Source: Fasciolopsis buskii | Lineage: Eukaryota; Platyhelminthes; Trematoda; Plagiorchiida; Fasciolidae | Direction of reading: 5' to 3' | Length of the DNA: 64,000 nt | Assembly: GCA_008360955.1 (NCBI GenBank) | Contig: LUCM01007362.1 | Span: forward strand, 196,786 to 260,785 | Part shown: one piece after another, positions 33,790-45,599 of the stretch | Layout of the letters: each line of letters begins with the position of its first letter | Position numbering within the stretch: position 1 is the first letter of the stretch | The notes under the pieces: model-generated | Database searches by the model: none | Seen by the model: the letters and a program-made list of their open reading frames with translations, nothing else | Told to the model about the DNA's origin: nothing | Translations under genes and position numbers: made by a program

Positions 33790-34250
33790 GCAAGCCTGGT
33801 GAACATCGTTTTCCCCGATGAACCTTCATGAAAGATCCTTGCAAGTACGAGGTCGGATTCAGCTGTTCGCAAACACGGAATAACTTTCTTTAGCACGTTC
33901 TTCAATGAGAGATTCCCGGGCCATCGCAAGACCGACTGAATCAAATGCTGCCCTCAGACCAAGACTGGTAGACATCGTGGGCCAACGAAGGATGTGCGGG
34001 TGTTGTGGAGTTTGTCGCAGAATACAGATTTGGTCAATACAACCCAGACCCGGTCGGAAACCGCTTGATTTTCACATGTGCACCTTTCTGCACCACTAAT
34101 CGGTTGAGAATACTGCTGGCTATCAGTTTGAATACAATATTTACCAGATGAATTACGTCTACAGGTGGAGAGAATGCAGAGGTGTGCCGTTTCACGAATG
34201 AAGGTGATTAAATATTGAGTGGTAATCATCGCATCCATAGTTAAACTCTT
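33790..34250 (-). mobile_element. Reverse transcriptase fragment in RAB2 intron 3
   Basis: Minus-strand pieces read 'SGFRPGLGCIDQICILRQ', then 'LGLRAAFDSVGLA' (palm motif A) and 'RESLIEERAK'. These lie in shifted frames. The fragment is 0.5 kb upstream of RAB2 exon 4 and antisense to it. Confidence 0.8.
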
Positions 34251-34754
34251 TCGGTAAGTAAGTATGAATGGCGTTGACTTTCAGTCACCATATGCATGAC
34301 AAACGTCTCAGAGAATACTGCGCCACTAATTTCAATGTCTGATTACTTGTTGAATTTAAATGAACTCCTTAAAGTGCAGCCCGTCCCAATCAGTCAAGTG
34401 TATACCTGCCGGTGCACTGCAGATGTCAATTGTAATCCGACCAGTTTCATTGGGTTTCACAAATGAGGACCCTTAGAATTCAGAAACTGATTTTTGTGAA
34501 GCATTCAGTTTGTTGATTACCCAGTCGGTCTTTCTGTGATCGGTGGCTTAACAGCAGATTGAATCATCCCTTGTTCTCCAGAGCTGAGCTAGGAGAATGC
34601 TGACACTTACATTTACTTTCTTCTAGCTGGGGAGGAGCCTGTGTGACTTTGATTGTTCGTCTAGATTTGTTTCTGCAAACTTGATGTTTTTTGTTGTTAT
34701 TCCGCTAGAATTTTGGTAGTCTTAAGTTCTTGACATGTTTGCTTGAAAACATGA

Positions 34755-35815
<1,061 letters not shown>

Positions 35816-35819
35816 TACT

Positions 35820-36780
35820 GTAAATTATGATTCTGGAGGGTGTGGAACAAAAAGTAAATCGCGTGGAAATATGAGAATGACATTTTGAAGAGTCACCGTG
35901 CAAAAGATGAACGGAATCTGAAAGTTTCTTGTAAACAAGTTTTTGAACTCATCTATTGGTATAAAAAACTTCTGGTAATTGATAGTCCCCGGTGGAGAAT
36001 TTTTGTCTTTCCTAAGTAAGTATGGAAAAATATCAACAGAACATTAAAGAAGGATAAAAAAACGTTGGTATGCAAAACGGCTGATGGTGTTGTGTGTTCC
36101 TTGAAAATTACCACTGAGCACATTGAGAAAACACAAGTTGGCGAACAAGCTCGTTTTCAGTGATTCGTACTCATGCCATTACATCACTATATATATCTTG
36201 ACAAAATATATGTTGTGTGTCTTCGTGTAATGATGAAGCATTTTGATTTAAAATGACACCGAAAGTTGTTCACACTGGCAGAAATTTGAGAGGTTTACCC
36301 AAGTCCTATCATTGACAGCCTCTAGATATTTCACGGAATCAGCCCCACCAAGCGTTTCTACGCTGATGGACGACTGTTCAGGTGGTCAGGGTGACCAAGA
36401 ATGAGTGGGAGAGAATAGACATTCAAAACATTTAGGTGTATTAAAATTTCAACCAGTTTGTACACGAAAATCGCAAATAGAAGGAAAACTCTGGAAAATC
36501 TGGGTTTTCATCCCCAGATGCCCACTTACTGGAGGTTAACATCATGACCATATCTAAACAAGTGACACTAAGAACGAAGGGCTCAGATATGGGAGAAGAA
36601 CAGCGCCCTGAAATACCTAATTTTTAAGCAACGGTTCCGGCGTTTTGCCGCCCGGTCATACGCATTGGGCTCCATTGGTGAAATAATCAGGTAACGAGAG
36701 TTACAGAAGCCTGTGTCAACCAAGCATTCGCAGTTTCTGAAGTAGGAGGGATCATGGGAACAATAGTAATGGTTCTCCAA
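35820..36780 (+). repeat. Dispersed repeat related to 55890-56330
   Basis: Several blocks recur in the same order: 'cgtggaaatatga' (56 kb: 'cgtgtagaaatatga'), 'ggaatctgaaag' ('gggatctgaaag'), 'taattgatagtcccc' ('taactgatagccccc'), and the region 'caacggttccggcgttttgc' ('caacggttttgaagttttat'). The 56 kb copy continues into a tRNA-like head and hammerhead-like core; this copy stops before it. Confidence 0.65.
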
Positions 36781-37299
36781 GAGTCAAGAATAGATAAGCT
36801 AACCGGTATGTTGAGTGTAGAATTGAGTGCATCAGTCAGAGTCCCAACCACCATACCTTAGAATAGGTATCAGAATCTAATGCTGTGGTCATTTTAGTGG
36901 TACTGTGAAGCTTAAACATTTTGTTCTGTCTAAAAGTGGTAGTTGGCATTACATCATCCTCTGCAACTGTAACTAAGATGGGTATGAGCACAATTGATAC
37001 TGTCGACACCCGCATCACATCACAAATCTCTTTCTTCCCACGCAATACTTGGATTCCTTGCCGTAGGGGCTCGCTGCCGTTATTACTCAATTTGTTAGCG
37101 AACGTCGTGTTACTACTACTTTCGCAACTCAACTTCAGTTCAGTTGCAGCTTTGGATCCATTAGCCTTGCACTCGCGTGCTCTGGTTTTGGTTGCTGCCT
37201 CATAGCTCCCTATACTCAAATAAGAGTATGAGAAACAGTGAGAAGTTAATTTCTGGGTAATAAGTTGAGTAACTATATAAATCACTCGAAATTCGAGTG

Positions 37300-37650
37300 T
37301 TCGACAAGTCTTTTATTTCACCATTCTTCTTCAATTTCTTGATTGACCGAGTGACGCAGAATGTTTGAGGTTGTCCTCGGGATGTAGACTTCGAGCTAAT
37401 AAATGGTGTAAAGCTCTGTGACCTAGATCGCGCTGGCGATCTTGTGCACGGAACATGCGCGATGAGCACTAGGCAGTCTCGGAAAAGCTGTGGTTCTATT
37501 TCGCATGCGCTTTCCTTCTTTAAGGACCGTACCTCACTAGCTCCGAGTTTGATACTCGGTGATGAAGAACTGATAACTGTTGGTTGTTTACTTTCTCCCG
37601 GGGCTGTGTGGCTAAGGATGGTAGCACAGTGGTAGATTTGAGCACGCCTC
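37300..37650 (+). mobile_element. Reverse transcriptase fragment in RAB2 intron 4
   Basis: Plus-strand pieces correspond to 'SPFFFNFLID', 'GVKLCDLDRAGDLVHG' (decayed YADD box) and 'LAPSLILGDEELITVG', parallel to the 18 kb copy ('PNLILDREEPATVDRF'). Frameshifted and with stops. Confidence 0.8.
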
Positions 37651-37909
37651 ATGACCCTACATCGTTAAACACCAGGATAAGCTCCACGGACCAGTCTCGC
37701 TCACCTTGTTGCGCTTTTATGTAGAAGGAATGAATGTGCAAAGTGTACCGGAAGTGAACCTAGTGGGATGAAAAAGGAGAAGAATCCCGTAGTGGTCAAC
37801 ACATACAAATGTTAGACTGTGTATGGGCCACTGCGGCATTCCGTCCTTTCCGCTTATGTGTATCCAAAGTTCAGGCGTCACGCGCTAGACTCATACACTT
37901 ATTTTTTAT

Positions 37910-38060
37910 GGCATGCTTCACGCGTGAGTGTAGTGGAATGGACATGCCCCATAGCTACTATACATAGGAAGGGGAACTGACAACCATAACCCTGAAACTT
38001 AGAGTAGTATAGTGCCACATGAGACGTCATTGGATCAGTGTGGTGACGAGCCGGAAGACA
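37910..38060 (+). repeat. Dispersed repeat, partner of 31630-31760
   Basis: Matching blocks as listed for the partner; unknown type. Confidence 0.5.
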
Positions 38061-38108
38061 ATGATTTGTAGCCTACCCACAATGTCTATATATAAAAATC
38101 AGCCGTAT

Positions 38109-38148
38109 AGATATATATATATATATATGCATATATATATATATATAT
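38109..38148. repeat. (TA)n microsatellite
   Basis: TA tract of about 40 bp with one GC interruption. Confidence 0.95.
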
Positions 38149-38315
38149 TTCTCACCAGAATTGAGTCTGTAACATCAGGAGTGTGCATGGAAGCTCTTCG
38201 TCGAAGAGTCCACCGAAGAACCACAACTGTGATTCGTTGATAGTTCTTTGTCAGTTGGGCTGATCCAACCTTAGGAATGAGGGCAGAATGCCCCAGAATA
38301 TACATATGCATATAT

Positions 38316-38450
38316 AGAAGCAGCAAGTAGTATAAGGATTTTTGGACAATACAGCACCAAGTACGCATACCCGACGAACGACAATAACCGCGAAACCGGT
38401 CGTGTGCTCCCGGGCAAATTTTGTTCCTGCATCTAGATACTACTTGCTGC

Positions 38451-38454
<4 letters not shown>
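38316..38454 (+). mobile_element. MITE-like foldback element with terminal inverted repeats
   Basis: The ends are 'agaagcagcaagtagtat' (38316-38333) and its exact complement 'atactacttgctgcttct' (38437-38454). About 100 bp of unique core with no coding potential lie between. The outer flanks are TA-rich on both sides, with a (TA)n tract from 38455 to 38484. A diverged copy lies at 4743-4858, also against (TA)n. Short length, inverted ends and a preference for TA fit a MITE; no transposase was seen. Confidence 0.75.

Positions 38455-38484
<30 letters not shown>
38455..38484. repeat. (TA)n microsatellite
   Basis: TA tract directly attached to the right end of the foldback element. Confidence 0.95.
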
Positions 38485-38486
<2 letters not shown>

Positions 38487-39031
38487 GCTCCACGACCCGT
38501 AATCCACTGGGACCACCTATAGCTGATTGTTTATTTCAGATATGAAACTAGGCACCCTGATCGCCTAGAACCTCTCTAACTCAGGTGCCGGTGGGCTCCA
38601 TCCTCCGGACATCACTGCAAAGGATGCAAGACGAGTTGCACCCTTGAGGTGGTCGTCTTTCGTGTTATTCGTGACATCTTTCATCTCTATGCTCTCCATA
38701 GTTCACCTTTAGCTGTGACACATCAGCGGCCACAATTCTTAAACAACTATTCAACAGGCAGGTTAGGATGGATTAAATTTTTTCTAGCATGCGAAACCAA
38801 TTATCCCTAAATGGATGGAAGATCTATACGCTTTTCACTTGTTCATCAGATTTTTCATCCAGAGCGATACGTGATTGAGTTCCCCGTCCCAGTTATCTTT
38901 TCATTTCCCGCTCTCTCCTACGTGTTGTAGCGTAAAAATGCATTGTTCTTATTGCTTTCTGTTTTGTGTCATCTCGCTCCTCGTTTGACTCTGCAGTTAT
39001 TCGTTTGATTGTTTCTTTTCTCTTGACATAG

Positions 39032-39127
39032 GCAAACGGAATCAAATTGGGTCCACAACACAACCCAGACGGGAGCCACGTAAATCGTGGGGCAACTAAC
39101 AACAATTCCGGTAGCCAGTGCTGCTAG
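39032..39127 (+). CDS. RAB2: RAB2 exon 5, C-terminus
   Basis: Acceptor 'cttgacatag' opens phase 0 with 'ANGIKLGPQHNPDGSHVNRG' and ends 'GSQCC' and a TAG stop at 39125-39127. The double cysteine is the geranylgeranylation signal of RAB2 proteins. The hypervariable tail has the same length as in human RAB2A (total 212 residues) but differs in sequence, as expected. Confidence 0.96.
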   Translation, partial: ANGIKLGPQHNPDGSHVNRGATNNNSGSQCC

Positions 39128-41325
39128 ACACGACTCCCCATGCCCCTGGCCAACAACGATCCCGTCACCTGCTCATCTGCATGATGGCGATAAACCTAAA
39201 ACTTCCGTGTCCGCAATCCAATTCCCGTGGACTCTTTCATTCACTTTATTCGACCCTCATGGTGCACTGTCATAACGAAACTGTCCTCTGGTACTTTCTT
39301 ACTCCGGTTGTCCGTCAGTCGATTCTCCCGGTCCAAACTGGGTTCTGAATTTGTTGTCATTTCCATTTACCGGAAATTACGGTTCATCTGCCTTGTTCAT
39401 TCTTATTCTGGATTCTCTGGTGCTTTCGTCCCTTGTTCATTGGATCGTGGTCGCTGTTGTTCTTGTCTTTTGTTCTACAACGCTTGATCACATGGTTTGT
39501 GTTCCACAAGCCCTTTACAGAGTTCTACAAAAATATGAAGAAAAATCATCTTAATGGCCTATCAGACTTATGGCATTATTTCTTTCCGTTGATTCGGGAC
39601 ACTTGTTCCGGTCGTAACATTCCACATTCGTGAAATCTCTAATCCCAGTCTGCGTCTTCCCTTGTTAGTGATTACCCATCCTGGTTCGGTTCACTTGGAA
39701 AATATAGGGAAGAAAATGTCGCTAATTGACCATCCCTCCAATTACAAAACCAACATCTGTGCATTCACACCACCACACGAACACATCTTACATCGCTACA
39801 CTTGTCAATGTGGTTTCTGAAAGCATCTGGCTCCAGTTGATCTTTTCTCTTTTTGCTACCGGTTCTGACACGTCTTTTGAATTCTGTGCTTGTTTTGTGC
39901 GTTTGCCTCTTCTCCGATATCATTGTTGTTGCTGTCACTGTTGTTATGTTCGCTGTCGCACAGTATGACTGCTTGAAATGCTTCAATTTGTAAGCATTCT
40001 GTCGTTCTTCTGGTTTTGCCGCTTTCCTAAACGGCCACGATTGTTTATGATTGTTTACTAGCGTTCACATTTGGTCGGTCCGTCAGTATGTTTGTTCGGC
40101 CTGATGTGGCACACCAAGAATGCTGTGGGCTTTCCATTTTCTCTCCTCTGCCGTCACCACCTCATCTCTGTTCCCCAGCGAATTTTGTCCGCATGTTCGG
40201 GTTCAACCTAAGTTACTTTAACATACCCTAGTTTTTGACCTATTTCTTTTCCGAAGAAAGATAGAGTAAGGGAGGTATATGCGATATATGCCCGTGTGTT
40301 TGTCCGTCAACTTGTTTTCTTTCCCAAATCTCGCCCTACTCATCCATTTTTCCCTTATTTTCACGACCATTATGTTGTCTTTTTTCCTGTATTGATCCTG
40401 CACTGCAACCACCACCATCATTATCATCGTCATCATCTGACCTCGAATATATACATATATATATATATACATATATAATTTCGTGTACACATTGACTAAT
40501 CAGTGTCTGAAATTTTCGGGTTCTTCACAAAGTTCATATTTTCTTGCCTGTGCGTAAAAAGTACATTACTGGCAATGTGTTGGAGCAGAATTTCTCCGTT
40601 CTATCGATGTTGAGTTAAGTTAGGGAGCCTTATTGCTATGCGGTCTTACATTTCCATTCTCCTGCCTGAAAGTTTGAACCAGTGCAGAAATGTTTACCGA
40701 ACAAGTCGTGTGGTCTGGGATGGTGTGCGCGCGTGTGTGTAGGGGGGTCGCAAAGCTATAGTGTGCTGTGCTGGATGTCGCACTACCAGCCATCAGATAG
40801 TGGAATTGCTGTTTACTCTTTCATGTGTTGTTAGTAATTGGTGTTTTCTTAGTGTAAGCTGTTACAACTGTACGAATTTAATCCGTTTACTCGTGGGGAA
40901 AGTACGACACTACTGGCTTGCTTGAAAATCGGTTAGCGAACAACGCAGCCAGTGAAATGACAGTAAAGCTCACTAGCTTTCATCCTAGATATTTTCGGCA
41001 GAGGGAATTCTCATTCTCAACCATGTGATCAATAGGCACAGCAAACAACGAAATTACAAAATCGGCGCGAAATAATTAGGGTTTCTTCATACAGATAAAT
41101 TCACATAAAGGATTCCTCAATTCAAGGATATGCGTATTTCTTATTTGCCCTAAGAAGTATGAAGCCCATTTGTCTTTCTATCAGTAATGACGATACATCC
41201 ATCCATGCTTGGCGTTTTAGATACGAGGCTGCTTGCGGTAGTTGCTTTACTTTTTTCTCTTTCACCGGCAGTTACAGGGTCTTTTTAATTCGGGGTATGT
41301 GAGGCTGTTGATTTGTTTCATTCTT
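39128..41325. other. RAB2 downstream region
   Basis: The first part should be the RAB2 3' UTR. It is pyrimidine-rich at 39200-39600 and 40280-40440. No clear AATAAA was noticed close to the stop and no gene was recognised. A short TA tract lies at 40447-40478. Confidence 0.4.
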
Positions 41326-41329
41326 GGTC

Positions 41330-41946
41330 ACGGCGAGACTTCAGCTTTACATGGCGTGGCGGTTTGCATGCTCCTGTGACTCAACGAGCTTATCTCATGC
41401 TTATGATTTAGCCATTGATGGAGGTCTGACAAACTAGTCTCCTAACTCTGCAAAGTGAAAGCTGATCTAGGCTGACAACTCAGTCGGGAAAGAGCTAATT
41501 GAGAGAGTAATTGATCCAAGTAGATTGGCTTCCACTCACCCACTACCTTGCGGGCATCTTGTTAGAACAAAAGACTTTTGTTGATAACTCAAATCGTTCC
41601 CCTGCTTAGCGGTTGGGTTCCCCAGCGATACACATCCACCATTACCCATGAGTTTACGCGTCAACAAAAAATTCCATACTGCATCGGTCGTCGAGCCGGA
41701 TAAACAAAGCAGCGCTGCGCATTGTGTTGAGGAAGATGGTTAGTGATAAGTATGCTACTCAATCCGTTTCTTCTGTCCTCAACCCAATCCCTTTGCCCGC
41801 TCGCCCTGCCCACAATACCGCCACCCATAACGTGCTCCATACTTATAACCGTTCATTGTCAAGTAATGTAGTAAGTGTTTTTCAGTCTGGAAGCGCACGT
41901 TTCCTAAGCATTATCAGTCTGAATCTCGGCTAATTCAGTGTTCACA
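41330..41946 (+). mobile_element. Non-LTR leader fragment
   Basis: It follows 26850-27154 and 12190-12840: 'cttgcgggcatcttgttaga', 'ctgcttagcggttgg', 'catactgcatcggtcgtcg' and the 'tagtgataagtatgctac' block. It ends at 41946 where a minus-strand 3' end begins. Confidence 0.8.
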
Positions 41947-42525
41947 CTCACCATCATCAGCGTTCAACACCAAGGTAAGTCTTACTGACCGCCGTCTTTT
42001 CCTCAGAGCCACATGTTTCTATGAAACGAGTAAATATCCAAGGGGAACAGGGAGTGGACCTACGCAGGTCGGAAAAGACAAGAATTCTGCTGTAGCCAAC
42101 GCACGGGTCTCAGTCTAACTTTACAAGTGCGCTCTTTCACTCATTCTGATTCAATAGAAAATGACAACACGATCGCCACTGTTCACGGTTCACTGCCATA
42201 TCCTTCAATGTCTACAGCCAGCTGCTAGTTGACGGGTCTTTTGGACCCCAACCACGAAGAAGTTCGCTGTGTATTTCCTCTTTCCGCGTTGCTACGTCAT
42301 TTGTTGACCTCCAGGTGGCTTGTTCCATTCCTTGGGAGGAACACAAAATAGGGCACGATATGGTAGACGAGTGTTCGTCATACGCCACACGTGGCCCAAC
42401 CAACGTAGTTGAGATGAGGTATTCTCAGAATTGGCACCTAGTACTAGATTCCTCACATCCACGTTACTCACCCGGTTACTCCATTCAATCCTAGCAAAAC
42501 TACACAGACATCGGTGGTAACTGAG
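41947..42525 (-). mobile_element. Non-LTR pol 3' end fragment
   Basis: The complement of a GAT-type tail opens at 41948 and the remainder matches the pol tail in reverse, with the block read on the minus strand as 'GWGPKDPSTSSWL' and 'HDVATRK'-like sequence. Frames are broken. Confidence 0.8.
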
Positions 42526-42832
42526 TTCATCAGAGCTTCTCCGCCCAGTTCAAAAAGAACTGTGGGAAGGTTCTTCCGGACCGGCTGTTTTCCTCCTCTT
42601 CAAAATGCGTATATTGGACTCTTACTACTGCCGTTGGGGGTTCATGAGACAGCTTCCAAAGATTCGCAGCTGTGGACGTCGGCCTAGATACGTGGGGCCA
42701 ACTAAACTGATCCTTGAAGCGCTGAGCCCAACGGTCCAGTCTTTGCTGTTTACTATGGATGAGCTCTCCATTTCTGTCGCACAACTTCACTAACCGAAGT
42801 CCGCCGTCCGCCGGTGTCGCGTATAAGCCCAA
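42526..42832 (-). mobile_element. Non-LTR linker between endonuclease and RT
   Basis: The minus-strand frame reads 'ADGGLRLVKLCDRNGELI' and 'RLDRWAQRFKDQFSWP', the typical stretch before the RT in this element type ('dknG.LItd..rLeRW.e.F..qlNWP'). About 50 residues of clear similarity. Confidence 0.85.
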
Positions 42833-43019
42833 ACAGTCATTGTCTGTTACCCTAAGCGGCTGGCACTTTTATCTCCTCGGTTACCTTAACTCACCAGTTT
42901 TTGCGGTCATCCTTAAGGCTTGTTGATGCACTCTCATGGAGACTGGACGACGGGCTTATTTAGCACTGACATTGGTCTCATCTTCGATTGATGTGCTGCT
43001 TCAGTTAAACGCGGATTCA

Positions 43020-43678
43020 CAATTTGAGCAACTTGCTTCAGCTAATAGCTCCTAACTCCTGGCCAAAATATCCCTACGCACTTCGGGAGACAAAGCAGCT
43101 CAAGCTGAGGATCTGCGTGTTGTGGCAGCGTTGGGGGAGCTCTTCTCGACTGGATCCCAGTTAACAGTCACTTATGAGCCGTGAGACTGTAGGAGTCAAT
43201 TGGGGTACAGGAGGTTATTTGTGCTTGGCTAAGCCTGTTTGTCATCTCGACATCCGCTCCAAAAACTGCAGCGCCGACGCGCAAAATGACAAGTTTTTTT
43301 GACGAGCTCATCACTCTTGTTCGGAAAAGCCAAGGCTCCGACATTATGGTCGTGATACGTGGCTCTAGTGCGCAAGCTGAAAAACGTAGTGCATCGGATA
43401 CTTGTCAGGGTGGGCATTACGCCTTGTCTGTTCAGCGTACCGATAACAGGGATAGGTTTTTCCAGTTTGGAACAGGCGATCGTTTATTCCTGTCTAGCAC
43501 GAATTCCCATCGCAGTTCGCCTCGCACAGTCACATGGCGCCCTAGCTCGACTAATAGCCTGAGTCAGATCGACCTTAAAGGAGCAAGCTACCGTCGGTAC
43601 AGTTCTGTCCAAAATTGTAGGTCGTACTGGTCCACATACGTAGAATCGGACCATGCGCTAGTTCTAATGCTATTTTAG
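43020..43678 (+). mobile_element. Non-LTR endonuclease fragment
   Basis: Plus-strand frames contain a decayed 'LLDWIPVNS' (43140-43170), then 'GHYALSVQRTDNRDRF', 'FLSSTNSHRSSPRTVTWRP' (family 'RLTWRPP') and 'NCRSYWSTYVESDHALVLM', the C-terminal catalytic His block. Frameshifts and one missing segment make it non-functional. Confidence 0.82.
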
Positions 43679-43799
43679 TCGCACTTCAATAGCCATGAAA
43701 ATGAAATGCGTCATCATCACGTTCATGGGATGATGTTGAACAACAGACTCATCCCAACTGATCACTCATATCGTCACCATATTACACATGACAATATGC

Positions 43800-44240
43800 G
43801 ATGTGCGCAAGGAAAGAGCCTAAAACAATGCGAACAGAAAAGAATTCGGCAGTAGCCAACGCGGAATACGATCTAACTGCAAAAGTACGCTTGTTTTCAA
43901 TCATCGAAACTCGACCGAAAGTGACAACAAGTTCACTTAATTTCATGCTTCACTGTCATTTTCATCTACATCCCTAGCCAACTGGCTGACAGATAATTTT
44001 CACTCCAATCACGGTTCGCCCTGTCTACCGGTATATACGGTTGCGACATTATCTATCGACCTCTACGTGAATTCTTCCATTCCAAGAAAAGAACAGAAAA
44101 CAGAACAAGATATGGTAGACATGTTTGCTATACACAACACGTGATCGAACCAAGAAAATCTATTAAGCTGAATACACTTTGACTGAGTATTATCTGAACC
44201 AAAATCAACTATTCGAGTTCTAACATTTGTGTTGCTCAGC
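43800..44240 (-). mobile_element. Diverged non-LTR pol tail
   Basis: The reverse complement keeps weak blocks of the pol tail: 'LNRFSWFDHVLCIANM' (family 'LRWLGHVLRMAN') at about 44195-44150. It is older than the other copies. Confidence 0.65.
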
Positions 44241-44379
44241 CGAGGAACTCGGTCCATACGCGTCTGTCGACGTGCAGTTTATCTATTTGAGACATTAGCT
44301 GTGACCTCATTGAGTGACGGACCGCACTTGCCACTTCCTAGAGCTAGAAACAAATCTTTGTGGTACTTTTCTAGGATGA

Positions 44380-44550
44380 ATGCTCGCCAGGAGAAAACTC
44401 GCCGCTTCCTTGTCGTTCCTGCTGCTTTTCTGCAGCCCAATAATCGATTATTATGATCCCATCCTGTGCTTGACTGACCACCGATATTGCGAGCGTCTCA
44501 TAATCCGTGATCTGCGAACGCACCCGGTAGTATATGCGCGGGGAAAACAG
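44380..44550 (+). CDS. Candidate first exon with signal-peptide-like start
   Basis: An ATG opens 57 codons beginning 'MLARRKLAASLSFLLLFC', which has the charge and hydrophobic run of a signal peptide, and ends at a consensus donor CAG|gtaagt. A possible following exon starts in phase at 45407 after 'cccgcatttcag'. Neither piece resembles a protein I know, and an overlapping frame on the same strand (44229-44456) shows that chance is a real alternative. Confidence 0.22.
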
Positions 44551-44968
44551 GTAAGTTTGGAACGACACTCGCTGCATTTCCTGGCGTATGGATCCTTTTA
44601 AGATACTCTCAAACAGAACGAGGAGTATTCAGGAACATAATAGCTTACGACGAAAGCACCTGAAGATTTATTCTTAAAGTTGACGGAGAAAATGGGGTGA
44701 ATTTAGGACAGTAACTTCAAAAAGTGATTTTCATTGGCTTATCCTTCATGGGTGGTGCGGCAGGTCGGACTAGTCACTGAATGTTCCGCTCCGCTATCAG
44801 GTTCACCCCGAATCTAACCCAAATTCATTGCGATGGTCAATATTTTGACATCTGAATGCCGATCTTCCGAGTCGTTTTCCGATTGTCCCGTGACCCATTC
44901 GTACCCCTGAATTAGTCTCGGTTGCTTTTCTGCCAATGAAATGCTGATAATAAGTTAGAGACCATGAA

Positions 44969-45015
44969 AGTATTGTCCAGCTGCTTCATCCTTGTTAGGA
45001 ATCTCCGACAGTACG
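44969..45015 (-). repeat. Hammerhead-like repeat copy B
   Basis: On the minus strand: 'gtactgt', a decayed core (CGGAGA in place of CTGATGA), 'ttcctaacaaggat', GAAG, 'cagctgg' and 'acaatac'. The 5' 'gtactgt' and 3' 'acaatac' can pair at six of seven positions, as stem I of a hammerhead would. Confidence 0.5.
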
Positions 45016-45238
45016 TTGACACCACATGGTGTACAATTTTGTATACCATATGACTTCCCATTGAAATCAACGAATATTAATAATATTGAGAATGAAAATA
45101 ATAGAAATTGACCATTGGCCTTCGTTGACATTTGACTGAAAACGAGTTGACCATGTCAACCTCGTAGTTCCTCCTGGATCAAAGTCAGCTTGGCTTGTCC
45201 AACAAAAAAGTTGGTTTTACTTGCTCGAGTCGCTGGTC

Positions 45239-45263
45239 ACACACACACACACACACACACACC
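45239..45263. repeat. (CA)n microsatellite
   Basis: Twelve ACA-type units without interruption. Confidence 0.95.
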
Positions 45264-45599
45264 TAACATTGCTTGGGCTGCAACAACTAAGCTACGAGAC
45301 TGCATCGATTTGCTCACATACACTTAACCCCATGGCCTGTACTTAATGATCCTTGCGTGAAAAGTCTAAACCGTACTCAATCCGGTCCCGCATTTCAGCT
45401 AGTTGAGCGTGCGTCATGCTGCAGCGTGGATGGTGTTCATGCTTGGGTTCGAGTAAAGGAATTTCATCATTTCGATCTAATTACAATCATGATCCAATCG
45501 GCGATTCATTTGCCTCGCTGTTTGCTTACCTTTTGCCTTGATGCAACTATCCAAAAGCACTGGAGCACACATCAGCCGTTTTGATATTTGCACGGACAG

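Noticed and set aside
36836..37285. A 149-residue frame on the minus strand as a gene
   Set aside because: No motif or splice context; a 94-residue frame overlaps it on the other strand and the flanks are repeats.
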